Shown here piece after piece: positions 8,567 to 16,235 of a DNA stretch of 64,000 nucleotides. The stretch is from CAVQCT01 sp964371785 (lineage in GTDB: Bacteria; Zixibacteria; MSB-5A5; GN15; FEB-12). Position 1 is the first letter of the stretch; every line of letters begins with the position of its first letter. The notes beneath the pieces are model-generated. The model was not told where the DNA came from. It searched no databases and saw only the letters and a list, made by a program, of their open reading frames with translations. A program made the translations under genes and the position numbers. The DNA lies in assembly GCA_964371785.1 (NCBI GenBank), contig CAYJOL010000006.1:124001-188000 (forward strand), read 5' to 3'.

Positions 8567-10014
8567 TGTCGGCAGTAGAGAAGCTTAGAAATAAGCAGGA
8601 GAAGAACAAGTCGCTCATATGCCTCGGGCTGGACCTGGATCCAAAGCGGATGCCCGCGGACTACGCGAAATCGATAAAAGGGATGTATGAATTCACCATG
8701 CGCATAGTCGAAGCTACCTCTGACCTGGTCTGTGCGTACAAACCGAACATGGCGTTTTTTGAAAATCGTGGTCCCGAAGGTTTATCTTTGCTTCGCTCAA
8801 TTATCGAACGGATGCCCGAAGACATGCCCGTTATTATCGATGGTAAGCGCGGTGATATTGGCAATACAGCGTCATTTTATGCCGAGGCGCTTTACGACAA
8901 GCTCAAAGCCGACTGGGTGACGCTCAATCCGTATATGGGCTATGATTCTATGCGTCCTTTTCTTGAGTACAAAGACAAGGGTGTATTCGTCCTCTGCCTG
9001 ACCTCAAATCCCGGATCAAAAGATTTTCAGCATCTTAATGTCGACGGCAAACCTCTGTACAAAGTGGTTGCCGAAAAAGTGGACTACTGGAATAAGGATG
9101 GCAACCTGGGTCTGGTAGTGGGGGCGACTCAACCGGAAGAACTTCGCGATATTCGTGCGGTAGCCGGCGACATGCCGATTCTCATCCCGGGTGTGGGCGC
9201 CCAGGGAGGATCGCTGGAAAAGGCGGTCATGTTCGGTACCAACAATTTCAGAAAAATGGCGCTGATCAATGTATCGCGTTCGGTTCTCTATGCTTCCAAA
9301 GAGATGGATTTTGCTCAGCGAGCCAGACAGGAACTTAGAAAGCTCAACGACACCGTAAGCCGGGTGCGAAGCGGGGAGATCCAGGTTGATCTGGATTCGC
9401 GTTTTGAGGGACCTGAGATGGTGGAGAGTCAGCAGAATCTGCCACCCGTGCCACCTCAGGAATCTTTGAAACAGGAGAGCAAACCGTTCCAGATGCCGCC
9501 AGTTCCGGATTTACCGTTCGTGAAGAAACCGGTACCTCCAGAACCAACACCGGCGCCAGATGCCGTGCCGCCAGTCGAGCCCAAAGTGACTGTAAGCGAG
9601 ACCGCGGCGGCAACCCCGGTGGACTCGCGGCCGGTTCAGCCAGTCGTCGTACTACCAGTTCCAACGCCTTCAGAATCAACGCCGGTGGAGGTGGTTTCGA
9701 GTGAGCGGCAGACATCCGCCCCTGAACCTTCGGACCAGTCCCGGACCGAACAGACTGCGTTACCCGAGTCGCCAAAGGAGCCGAATCAGCCTCCGTCCGC
9801 GCCTCCGGACACTGCGCCGCCGCAACAGAGGCCACCGGCTCAGCAGGGAGGGCAACAACCTCCGTCTCAGCAAGCTCAGCAAGACCGTAGTCAGCGCCGG
9901 TTTGATCGCCGTCACCGCCGGGATCGGCGTCAGCGCAACAATCGGTTTCGTGACAACAGAGATAACCGTCCGGAAAATCCGGACCAACCCAAACCGTGGG
10001 AACGAAGCAGCTGA
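8566..10014 (+). CDS. pyrF: Orotidine 5'-phosphate decarboxylase (type 2) with long disordered C-terminal tail
   Basis: The first 275 or so residues are a complete type-2 OMP decarboxylase, which makes UMP from OMP. They include GLDLDP (21-26), the catalytic IDGKRGDIGN with Asp92, Lys94 and Asp97, and the phosphate-binding region near IPGVGAQGG. The remaining about 200 residues have no recognisable fold. They are first Pro/Val/Glu-rich with many PP pairs (about 288-420), then Pro/Gln-rich (about 420-445), then strongly basic with RRFDRRHRRDRRQRNNRF-like sequence. Family members are normally about 270-310 residues, so this tail is an addition in the same frame. The basic end suggests RNA or nucleoprotein binding, which is inference. 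The gene ends the operon before a strong terminator. Confidence 0.93.
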   Translation: MSAVEKLRNKQEKNKSLICLGLDLDPKRMPADYAKSIKGMYEFTMRIVEATSDLVCAYKPNMAFFENRGPEGLSLLRSIIERMPEDMPVIIDGKRGDIGNTASFYAEALYDKLKADWVTLNPYMGYDSMRPFLEYKDKGVFVLCLTSNPGSKDFQHLNVDGKPLYKVVAEKVDYWNKDGNLGLVVGATQPEELRDIRAVAGDMPILIPGVGAQGGSLEKAVMFGTNNFRKMALINVSRSVLYASKEMDFAQRARQELRKLNDTVSRVRSGEIQVDLDSRFEGPEMVESQQNLPPVPPQESLKQESKPFQMPPVPDLPFVKKPVPPEPTPAPDAVPPVEPKVTVSETAAATPVDSRPVQPVVVLPVPTPSESTPVEVVSSERQTSAPEPSDQSRTEQTALPESPKEPNQPPSAPPDTAPPQQRPPAQQGGQQPPSQQAQQDRSQRRFDRRHRRDRRQRNNRFRDNRDNRPENPDQPKPWERSS

Positions 10015-10040
10015 TTAATCGTTTAGTATCCGATTACAAA

Positions 10041-10070
10041 AACGGCACAGTGACGACTGTGCCGTTTTTA
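10041..10070 (+). terminator. Intrinsic terminator after the pyr operon
   Basis: A perfect 10-bp stem (AACGGCACAG / CTGTGCCGTT) with a six-base loop is followed by five Ts. A run of As precedes it, so it could also act on the opposite strand for the acetyltransferase gene that ends just downstream. Confidence 0.9.
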
Positions 10071-10095
10071 TTTGTTTCAGGTGTGATTGGGAAGT

Positions 10096-10659
10096 CTACC
10101 AATCGATTTCGAACAAAAGCAGCGAGTAGACCAGCTTGTCATGAAACTGCCCATTGTAGAAATAGTGCTGACGGAGTGTGCCGTCTTTTTTGAAGTGCAT
10201 AGACTCCAGTAGTTTCTTGGCGGACGTGTTGTGGTCGGCTGTTTCCGCATACACCTTGTTTAATCCCCGATATTTGAACAAATACCGTATCAGCACTTTC
10301 AACGCCTCGGCGGCAAACCCTTTCTTGCGTTCCTCCGGATCTATAATAATACCGAGTTCAGCCGAGCGATTGAGCGGATTGTAGTTGAAAAAGCCCACCC
10401 GCCCGACCAGGACATTGTCCTCTTTCCGTACGACCGCGAAACGCTGGTTGTCAATCGAAGGTTCGTATTTTTTCGCCAACTCCGCCGCTTCGCCGGGGGC
10501 GCGAAGGACCATCGGTAACGAAGCCATGCTTTGTGGCTCGGACTGGTTAAACCAGTGCTGTACACTCACCGCATCATCCGGAGTCAATGGTCGAAGGTAC
10601 ACTTTCTTGCCGACCAGCGATGGCTGAGTGGGCGGAAACTTCTTTGTGCCGGGCATCAC
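10096..10659 (-). CDS. GNAT-family acetyltransferase (RimJ/RimL-like)
   Basis: The 187-residue protein fits the RimJ/RimL acetyltransferase group. It opens with KVYLRPLTPDDA, has a central strand pair, and carries the acetyl-CoA loop region ELGIIIDPEERKKGFAAEAL (around 122-141) with the Q/RxxGxG/A-type site degenerate as RKKGFA. It ends with the common KLLESMHFKKDGTLRQHYF pattern. Such enzymes acetylate protein N-termini, amino sugars, polyamines or antibiotics; the substrate is not evident. It lies about 30 bp after ppa on the same strand and may share its transcript. Confidence 0.87.
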   Translation of the reverse strand: MMPGTKKFPPTQPSLVGKKVYLRPLTPDDAVSVQHWFNQSEPQSMASLPMVLRAPGEAAELAKKYEPSIDNQRFAVVRKEDNVLVGRVGFFNYNPLNRSAELGIIIDPEERKKGFAAEALKVLIRYLFKYRGLNKVYAETADHNTSAKKLLESMHFKKDGTLRQHYFYNGQFHDKLVYSLLLFEIDW

Positions 10660-10690
10660 TACCTCCCGTACCTGCGTGCTTATGCGCAGG

Positions 10691-11233
10691 TCACTGTTTC
10701 AAGCTGTCAACTTTCTGCCGGTAGAACTTGATAGCGGCCTTGATAATATTAACGGCATCGTACCGGCCGCGCAGTTCATCGATAATGACTTCCTTGTGCT
10801 CAAGGACTTTGTAATCTTCGAAGAATCTCTTCAACTCTTTTATGACATGGGGTGGAAGCGCTGAAATGTCGTGATACGAATTGTAAGCCGGGTCATGCGC
10901 GTGCACCGCAATGATTTTGTCGTCCTGCCCTTTTTCGTCACGCATGGTCATCAGGCCGATCGCCCGGCACTCCACCAGGCAGAGTGGCGTCAACTGTTCC
11001 TGGCAAAGCACCAGAACGTCGAGCGGGTCTCCATCGTCGCAGTAACTCTGAGGGATAAAACCGTAATTGGCCGGATAATGTACCGAGCTGTACAACACCC
11101 GGTCAGCTATCAGCAAACCCGTTTTCTTATCCAATTCGTACTTGTTCTTCGAACCTTTGGGAATCTCGATAATGCCGAAAAATGATTCTTCGACGTTCGT
11201 GCCCGGGCTGACATCGTGCCAGGGATGAGTCAT
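10691..11233 (-). CDS. ppa: Inorganic pyrophosphatase, class I
   Basis: The enzyme hydrolyses pyrophosphate to pull biosynthetic reactions forward. The 180-residue protein has the class I signature: EIPKGSKNKYELDKKTG, the YPANYGFIPQ segment, and the metal-binding DDGDPLDVLVL motif, plus a later DEKGQDDKIIAV stretch. Its length fits the prokaryotic hexameric type. It is first in a probable two-gene unit with the acetyltransferase. The intergenic gap holds a short hairpin (10670-10691) without a T-run. Confidence 0.96.
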   Translation of the reverse strand: MTHPWHDVSPGTNVEESFFGIIEIPKGSKNKYELDKKTGLLIADRVLYSSVHYPANYGFIPQSYCDDGDPLDVLVLCQEQLTPLCLVECRAIGLMTMRDEKGQDDKIIAVHAHDPAYNSYHDISALPPHVIKELKRFFEDYKVLEHKEVIIDELRGRYDAVNIIKAAIKFYRQKVDSLKQ

Positions 11234-11368
11234 GTTTCCTCCATACTGATTATCGTTTTAGTATACTTCGACTCTACAAACTTGGCAAACTCAAATCTCT
11301 CTTGCGTTGAAATGGCGGGCCTCAGGTAAAACGTTGACATCACGCTCTGAATAGGTTTACATATTCCC

Positions 11369-11719
11369 ATGAAACGGACCGCCCTGCTGTTAGTCGCCGT
11401 AATCCTGCTTTACCTGATTCCGTCTGCGATTCTTCAACTGGCCTATGGGCCCTCATATGGATTTCTCTCTGGGGAGGACAGTTGGGTACCGGATGGTCAG
11501 GGAGGCTGGGTTGCCCACGGTTCCCCGTCAGGTCAGGCCCCTTCAAGCGCGAGTGTGAATATCCCCGTCCTGCTACGATATTTGCCAATCTTTCTGCCGG
11601 CCGCCGTCTTAATACTCTTTTATCTGACGCCATTGTCAAAACTGTTACAGGAGAAGAAGCCACCCATCGATGAATCCGCCGGTGACTCCGACACCCAGAA
11701 TCCTCCGACAAATCCGTAA
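11369..11719 (+). CDS. Small membrane protein, unknown function
   Basis: I do not recognise this 116-residue protein. It has an N-terminal hydrophobic segment (about 5-22, possible uncleaved signal), a Gly/Ser/Trp-rich loop (about 32-66), a second transmembrane segment (about 72-90) and a short polar Pro/Asp-rich tail. Predicted topology is two helices with an extracytoplasmic loop. It stands alone between divergent ppa and convergent tpx. The start, an ATG shortly after the ppa promoter region, is plausible but has only a weak ribosome binding site. Confidence 0.6.
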   Translation: MKRTALLLVAVILLYLIPSAILQLAYGPSYGFLSGEDSWVPDGQGGWVAHGSPSGQAPSSASVNIPVLLRYLPIFLPAAVLILFYLTPLSKLLQEKKPPIDESAGDSDTQNPPTNP

Positions 11720-11772
11720 AACCGGACAACAGTTCTCCAGTAAGAGCCAGCCAAGTCAGCGAGCCGGTGACT

Positions 11773-12285
11773 TTATATCACTTTTTTGAGAGCTTCAACG
11801 GCCCTATCGTAATCAGGTTCCTGGCCCACTTCAGGCACCAACTGGAAGTAGCTGATCTTGTCGTTTTTGTCGACTACAATTACGGCGCGGGCAAGCAGAC
11901 GAAGCTCTTTGATGAGAAGTCCATAGGCCTGACCGAAGGAGACATCGCGATGATCGGACAAAATCGTGAGATTGCTGATCCCATGTTCGTCAGCGAATCT
12001 TTTCTGCGCGAACGGCAGATCCACGGAGATCGTATAGGCCGCAACCTTGTCTTTGAGCTCGCCGAGCTTCTTGTTGAAACTTTGAGTCTGGATGCTGCAG
12101 ACGCCGGTGTCCAGCGACGGCACTACCGACAGAAGCCGCGCTTTTCCGGATGAGTCGGAAAGCTTGACCGGGGCGAGACTTCCGTCAAGTAGAGTAAACT
12201 GTGGCGCTTTATCGCCCGCTTTCAGCTCGGGACCGAGCAAAGTGAGCGGGTTTCCTTTCGATGTAATGGCTTTGGGCCGTTCCAT
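11773..12285 (-). CDS. tpx: Thiol peroxidase (Tpx) lacking the resolving cysteine
   Basis: Tpx is a peroxiredoxin that reduces hydrogen and alkyl peroxides. The 170-residue protein has the family pattern FTLLDGSLAPVKLSD and the peroxidatic motif SLDTGVCSIQT with Cys63. In typical Tpx proteins a resolving cysteine follows DLPFAQKRF; here that position is Ala98 (KRFADEHG) and Cys63 is the only cysteine in the protein. It should therefore work by a one-cysteine mechanism, needing an external thiol to resolve the sulfenic acid. Monocistronic; start ATG with upstream AAGGTAAC as weak ribosome binding site. Confidence 0.93.
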   Translation of the reverse strand: MERPKAITSKGNPLTLLGPELKAGDKAPQFTLLDGSLAPVKLSDSSGKARLLSVVPSLDTGVCSIQTQSFNKKLGELKDKVAAYTISVDLPFAQKRFADEHGISNLTILSDHRDVSFGQAYGLLIKELRLLARAVIVVDKNDKISYFQLVPEVGQEPDYDRAVEALKKVI

Positions 12286-12437
12286 GGTGTTACCTTTCTT
12301 ATTTTATTAAGATTCAAATTGACCTGCCGTTTGAGTTTGAAAACAGTGGCCAATCCAAAAAGTTCACAGGAAATGATTTTCCGTGATTATCGAGGGGATT
12401 GGTGTTCAGGAGCTATGGCAGAGTAGATATTTTATGT

Positions 12438-14060
12438 CTACTTTACATATCTAGTCGGATCGGTTATGACGCCGTTAAGGGCCGAGGCCGCGGCGGTTGC
12501 AGGCGAACAGAGAAAAACCTCGGTGTTCGATTTCGAGGTTCCGCTAATGCGGGAATAGTTGGTAGTCGTCAGCGCCCGTTCACCGGCCGCCAGCATCGTG
12601 CGTATGTCAGTCAAACCCCCGTAACCCGGGTACATCACCACGGCGCCTGCTTCGACCAAAACCCGAATCAAGCCCTTCTTTAAAGCCTCGAGGTAGACAC
12701 TTCGGGAACTCGGATAGACCAACAGACGGCAATCAGCGTGCACCTGTTTTCCCTTAAGGATCTCGGCGGCGATACGAAGATCATCGAATCGCCCGTTGCT
12801 CGCCGTTCCAAGCACTATCACTTGCACCGGCAAACTCTCTCGCTCAGTCACCGGCAGGACTTCCATCGTCGCGGTTGCTTGCGCCAGCATCGGCGTCAGG
12901 TGGTCGATAGTGATCTGGTACATTTCTTCATACTCGGCGTTCCGGTCGGCCACCATGGGTGTGTAGTTGCCGACCGCCCGCCCGGTAAGGAACCGTCGCG
13001 TGGTCGAGTCAAATCCGCACACTGCCGTCTCCGCGCCGGTATCGATTGACAGGTTGGCCAGTGTAAACCGCTCAGAAAGACTCATGCCGGCCACGACGTG
13101 ACCGTAATACTCAATCGCCCGCCCTCGGGTGTCGACCGCGCCGAGCATTTTGACGACGGAGAGGGCAATATCCTTGCCGAAGACCCCCCGGGAGCGACGG
13201 CCGTTGATATCTATTCGGATGCTCGACGGCACAGTCACTTCAGTGGCGCCACTTGACCATATTTCGGCTATCCTGTTCGGCGCGAGGTTGATTCCAAAAG
13301 CGCTCAGGCAGCCGTAGGATACCGCATACTTGTCGCATCCGACAATCAACTGGCCAGGAAGGACCAGACCCGTCTCCACGGCTACCTGATGACAGCAGCC
13401 CTCGGCGGCGTCGTAGAGGTTGCGCACTCCCTGTCGCTTCAGAAACTCGCGAATCCGTTTTAGCATCTCGGCGGCATTTTCCAGTCCGGCACGGGGGCAC
13501 AAAGACAACGAAACGAAAAGCTTGTTTGGGTTCCAGATGAGCTCGGTGCCGGTCTTTTTGAATTCGTCGATTACCTGAAGCACGCCGGCGTCGATAGTCA
13601 CGAGGTCGGGTTCCACCGTGACGGTCTGCCCGACCTCGACACGAGAGATCTGGGCGATACGCGACAAAACCTTTTGAACCAGCGTCTGTCGGCCATACAG
13701 CGATGCCGTCGTCGATGGCGTGGCGGAGCCGGGGAAGTCGAGTTCAAGCTGTTCCAGTTTGAGAAATGCCGGTTTTTCCCGAATGCCATAGCGTCTTCGC
13801 CAATTATAAAAAGCGGCTTTAGAAATACCCAGCTCAAGTCCGCACTTGTCATCATCGCCGAACCGCTCCCAGAGGTTCCGAATCTCCTTCTCGGAAAATT
13901 TAGGCTGCGAATGCTTGGGGACATTTTTCTTCCGTCGCCAGTACGCGATCAGATACGGAGGAACACCGCCAAGACGTTCACCGATCTTTTCATCGGTTTT
14001 GTAAAGCTTCTGGAGCTGTACCAACTCCCCTTTGGTGGGAATCCGTTTCTTGGGGATCAT
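12438..14060 (-). CDS. HTH-fused aconitase/LeuC-like pseudoenzyme (putative regulator)
   Basis: The 540-residue protein joins two parts. Residues 1-100 contain two helix-turn-helix-like repeats (about 10-48 and 56-94); each ends in a similar Trp-Arg-Arg basic helix (AYWRRKKNVPK and YNWRRRYGIRE). Residues 118-540 align by eye along the aconitase/isopropylmalate dehydratase large-subunit fold, including ERALTTTNYSRISG and CSPATAAASALNG. All three iron-sulfur cysteines are lost: GSCTNGR is GTASNGR (Ala420), and PGCxxC is PGYGGL (Tyr480, Leu483). The substrate motif GDSHTATHG is CDKYAVSYG. Dehydratase activity is therefore very unlikely. No small subunit lies nearby. It overlaps the HIT gene by 4 bp. 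I infer a DNA-binding regulator with a ligand-sensing dead aconitase fold. Confidence 0.85.
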   Translation of the reverse strand: MIPKKRIPTKGELVQLQKLYKTDEKIGERLGGVPPYLIAYWRRKKNVPKHSQPKFSEKEIRNLWERFGDDDKCGLELGISKAAFYNWRRRYGIREKPAFLKLEQLELDFPGSATPSTTASLYGRQTLVQKVLSRIAQISRVEVGQTVTVEPDLVTIDAGVLQVIDEFKKTGTELIWNPNKLFVSLSLCPRAGLENAAEMLKRIREFLKRQGVRNLYDAAEGCCHQVAVETGLVLPGQLIVGCDKYAVSYGCLSAFGINLAPNRIAEIWSSGATEVTVPSSIRIDINGRRSRGVFGKDIALSVVKMLGAVDTRGRAIEYYGHVVAGMSLSERFTLANLSIDTGAETAVCGFDSTTRRFLTGRAVGNYTPMVADRNAEYEEMYQITIDHLTPMLAQATATMEVLPVTERESLPVQVIVLGTASNGRFDDLRIAAEILKGKQVHADCRLLVYPSSRSVYLEALKKGLIRVLVEAGAVVMYPGYGGLTDIRTMLAAGERALTTTNYSRISGTSKSNTEVFLCSPATAAASALNGVITDPTRYVK

Positions 14061-14545
14061 AAGCGGGCGAACTCCGTTTTCAGGAGTTCATAGATGGGCT
14101 CGAGTGGAACCGATATTACACCGGTCTTTCCGATTACCGGCATGAAATTGGTGTCGCCTTGCCATCGGGGAACAACATGCATATGTAGATGTCCCGGGAC
14201 ACCGGCACCCGAGGCCCGGCCAAGATTCATTCCAAGATTCATCGACGCCGGTTTCAGCGCCTTCTTGATGACGGTGACAGTTCTGCGCGTCAGTTCGAAA
14301 AACTCTATCGATTCTTCTTCGGTCAGTTTCTCGATCAAGCCGACATGACGATTGGGCACGATCAGCGTGTGTCCGGAGTTGTAGGGGTATTTATTGAGGA
14401 TGACAAAGACTTTTTTGCCGCGGTGCACTATGAGATTTTCCACAGTATCCTTCATCTTGAGCCGTTTACAAAAGACACACCCTTCTTCCTTCTTGCTCAG
14501 GATGAACCCGGCCCGCCACGGCGCCCATATCATTTTATCAGTCAT
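14057..14545 (-). CDS. HIT-family nucleotide hydrolase/phosphorylase (Ap4A-type)
   Basis: HIT proteins cleave nucleoside phosphate bonds. The 162-residue protein has the histidine triad HLHMHVVPRW (119-128, His119, His121, His123) and the NSGHTLIVPNRHV segment. A CVFC pair (23-26) gives the possible zinc site seen in the Ap4A-phosphorylase/HIT branch, with WAPWR near the N-terminus as in that branch. It is the first gene of a two-gene unit: its stop overlaps the start of the HTH-aconitase-like protein (ATGA). An inverted repeat lies 49-64 bp upstream of its start. Confidence 0.93.
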   Translation of the reverse strand: MTDKMIWAPWRAGFILSKKEEGCVFCKRLKMKDTVENLIVHRGKKVFVILNKYPYNSGHTLIVPNRHVGLIEKLTEEESIEFFELTRRTVTVIKKALKPASMNLGMNLGRASGAGVPGHLHMHVVPRWQGDTNFMPVIGKTGVISVPLEPIYELLKTEFARL

Positions 14546-14864
14546 ATCGTTATAAATAAGGGAATTTCATTGGATTATCAAATTAATATTGGTCAATTCG
14601 TTCGAATTGCTCGTAACCTGTTGAGTGGTAGTTAATTATGCACGATTGAAGATAATTGCGTGCGCGCGGGCCTCGTTGGAGCGATCATACAGATCCGGCG
14701 CTCAGCAAGCGCCAGTTATCTGCGAGATGACAAATCAAGACTGCTAGAACCAGTGCGACTATTCGTTCGCAGGATTGATTTATCAAACTGATTGCGGATG
14801 TTGGTATCGGTATCTATTATGATGTCTACTGCGAATTCAAGCGGAAGTAAGAACTGGAGATGCG
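14546..14864. other. Divergent intergenic region, 319 bp
   Basis: This gap separates the HIT unit (minus) from the first barrel gene (plus). Apart from the inverted repeat at 14594-14609 it holds a small hairpin (GGCGCT / AGCGCC, 14697-14713) without a T-run. No open reading frame here has credible coding features and no structured RNA family is recognisable. It is more AT-rich near the HIT start. Confidence 0.5.
14594..14609. promoter_or_regulatory. Inverted repeat upstream of the HIT / HTH-aconitase unit (candidate operator)
   Basis: CAATTCGTTCGAATTG is a perfect 7-2-7 inverted repeat, 49-64 bp upstream of the HIT start. Read on the minus strand it overlaps a TTGACC hexamer and sits just upstream of a GATAAT, so a bound protein would cover the likely promoter. 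The downstream gene encodes a protein with two HTH repeats, so autoregulation is a natural but untested idea. Confidence 0.45.
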
Positions 14865-15446
14865 ATGAGAAGAAGTCTGGTGCTAGCGTTGATACTACTG
14901 GTAGGCGGAACATCGTCATGGGCGTTCGACGGCAAACGCGAAGGGTTCGTGTTGGGCGGAGGGCTGGGGTTTGCGCCTTTGAGCCGATGGTCAGTCACGG
15001 CGACCGATCTCGAAGATTACGCCGACCAGAGTGAAAGCAAAGCAGGTGTGGGGGGCCAGCTGATGGCCGGTTACGCATGGAATGAAAAGAATATGATGGT
15101 GGCTGAAGGGAATATGTCGACATTCAAGTCGGAATTCTTCTCATCGTATGTGTTGTATCCTAAAAACCGTCGCATCAAGCAGGGATATGCCGGAGCCTCA
15201 TGGTATCATTATTTCGGCCCGGTCGGGCGTTCGGTGTTCACCGCAATCGGTTTCGGATATTACTATTTCAAGGTGGATGAATTCAGCGCCACCAAAACCG
15301 GGGGAGCATTTCTCTTCGGCGGCGGGTACGAATTCATGAAGCATCTTCAGGTCGGCGTCTATTTAGCGGGAGGAAAAACCAGCAACGATGATGTCAAATA
15401 CAATCACACGCAAATAAATGTGCTGCTGAGCGGTATTGCTTTCTGA
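14865..15446 (+). CDS. Outer-membrane beta-barrel-like protein, copy 1
   Basis: The 193-residue exported protein has a signal peptide ending SSWA-F (about residue 20). Alternating hydrophobic and aromatic strands follow, such as GFVLGGGLGFAP, GQLMAGYAWNEKNMMVAEG, SWYHYFGPVGRSVFTAIGFGYYYFKV and LQVGVYLAGGKTS, and it ends in a C-terminal Phe. This pattern and length suggest an eight-stranded outer-membrane barrel; the ligand is unknown. It is closely similar over its whole length to the next gene, so the two are a tandem duplication. GGAGATGCG before the ATG supports the start. Confidence 0.75.
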   Translation: MRRSLVLALILLVGGTSSWAFDGKREGFVLGGGLGFAPLSRWSVTATDLEDYADQSESKAGVGGQLMAGYAWNEKNMMVAEGNMSTFKSEFFSSYVLYPKNRRIKQGYAGASWYHYFGPVGRSVFTAIGFGYYYFKVDEFSATKTGGAFLFGGGYEFMKHLQVGVYLAGGKTSNDDVKYNHTQINVLLSGIAF

Positions 15447-15464
15447 ACGTATTCTGTACGGGGC

Positions 15465-15493
15465 TTGAATCGCACGACAAAGAAATTTATTGT
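15465..15493 (+). promoter_or_regulatory. Candidate sigma-70-type promoter for barrel copy 2
   Basis: TTGAAT and TATTGT are separated by 17 bp, about 70 bp upstream of the second barrel gene. Each box matches four of six consensus bases. It suggests that copy 2 is transcribed on its own as well as from upstream. Confidence 0.4.
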
Positions 15494-15563
15494 GTATTCT
15501 TTTCTCCTTGCTTAAATTGCCGGAGAAATCAAGTGTGGGTTTACAGAGGTTAAGGGAGAATTC

Positions 15564-16145
15564 ATGAAGAAGATTCTTGTCTTTCTTGCGGCAGTATTAC
15601 TGCTGAGCACTTCATCATGGGCGTTCAATGGTGTGCGTAAAGGATTCGTGCTGGGTGGCGGACTGGGGTTCGCACCGGCGGCGAAATGGTCGGTGGACGA
15701 CTATTACATGGGCATGCAACTCGACACAAGTGAAACGAAAGCCGGGGTCGGGTTGAATCTTCTTGTCGGTTATGCCTGGGACGAACACAACATGATTGTC
15801 TACGAGGGCAACGTAGCAGGGTACAAGTCGGACTTCTTTTCGGATTTTCCGCTGGATCCGCGGGATAGAACCGCCACCCAGGGGTTCAACGGCGCCGCGT
15901 GGTATCACTATTACGGGCCGACCGGACGTTCATTCTTCACGGCTGTCGGTCTCGGATTCTATTACTTCAAGGTTGAGGATTTCGAAGAGAACGATGCGGG
16001 TGGGGCGCTTCTGCTCGGTGCCGGGTACGAGTTTACCCGTCACTTGCAGTTCGGCGTGTATCTGTCCGGCGGCCGCACTTCCAGCGATGGTGTCGATTTT
16101 GAGCATGGCCACATCAGCGTGCTCATGTCTGCGATCGCGTTTTAG
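15564..16145 (+). CDS. Outer-membrane beta-barrel-like protein, copy 2
   Basis: The 193-residue paralogue of the preceding gene has the same length and the same signal peptide end (SSWAF). It shares blocks GFVLGGGLGFAP, AWYHYYGPTGRSFFTAVGLGFYYFKVEDF and HLQFGVYLSGGRTSSDGV. Differences cluster in predicted loops, for example the segment after AKWSVDDYYMG and the EENDAGG turn, as expected if loops face different ligands. The C-terminal residue is Phe, a common outer-membrane insertion signal. AGGGAGAATTC precedes the ATG. A terminator follows within 25 bp. Confidence 0.75.
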   Translation: MKKILVFLAAVLLLSTSSWAFNGVRKGFVLGGGLGFAPAAKWSVDDYYMGMQLDTSETKAGVGLNLLVGYAWDEHNMIVYEGNVAGYKSDFFSDFPLDPRDRTATQGFNGAAWYHYYGPTGRSFFTAVGLGFYYFKVEDFEENDAGGALLLGAGYEFTRHLQFGVYLSGGRTSSDGVDFEHGHISVLMSAIAF

Positions 16146-16168
16146 AGCCGCAGTAACTACGATATTCG

Positions 16169-16199
16169 AACCGGACTGTCAAGGCAGCCCGGTTTTTTT
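16169..16199 (+). terminator. Intrinsic terminator after the barrel genes
   Basis: A 12-bp stem beginning AACCGG and closing CCGGTT, with one mismatch, one wobble pair and an AA loop, is followed by seven Ts. Confidence 0.85.
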
Positions 16200-16235
16200 G
16201 TTGAATCTCCAGCAGTCAGGCTGCTACTTGTCTTC

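Noticed and set aside
9344..9835. 163-codon minus-strand frame opposite the pyrF tail
   Set aside because: Low-complexity shadow of the Pro-rich tail; no start signal or family match.
12438..14060. Functional LeuC or aconitase
   Set aside because: All three cluster cysteines and the GDSHT histidine are replaced, an HTH region is fused, and no LeuD-type small subunit is adjacent.
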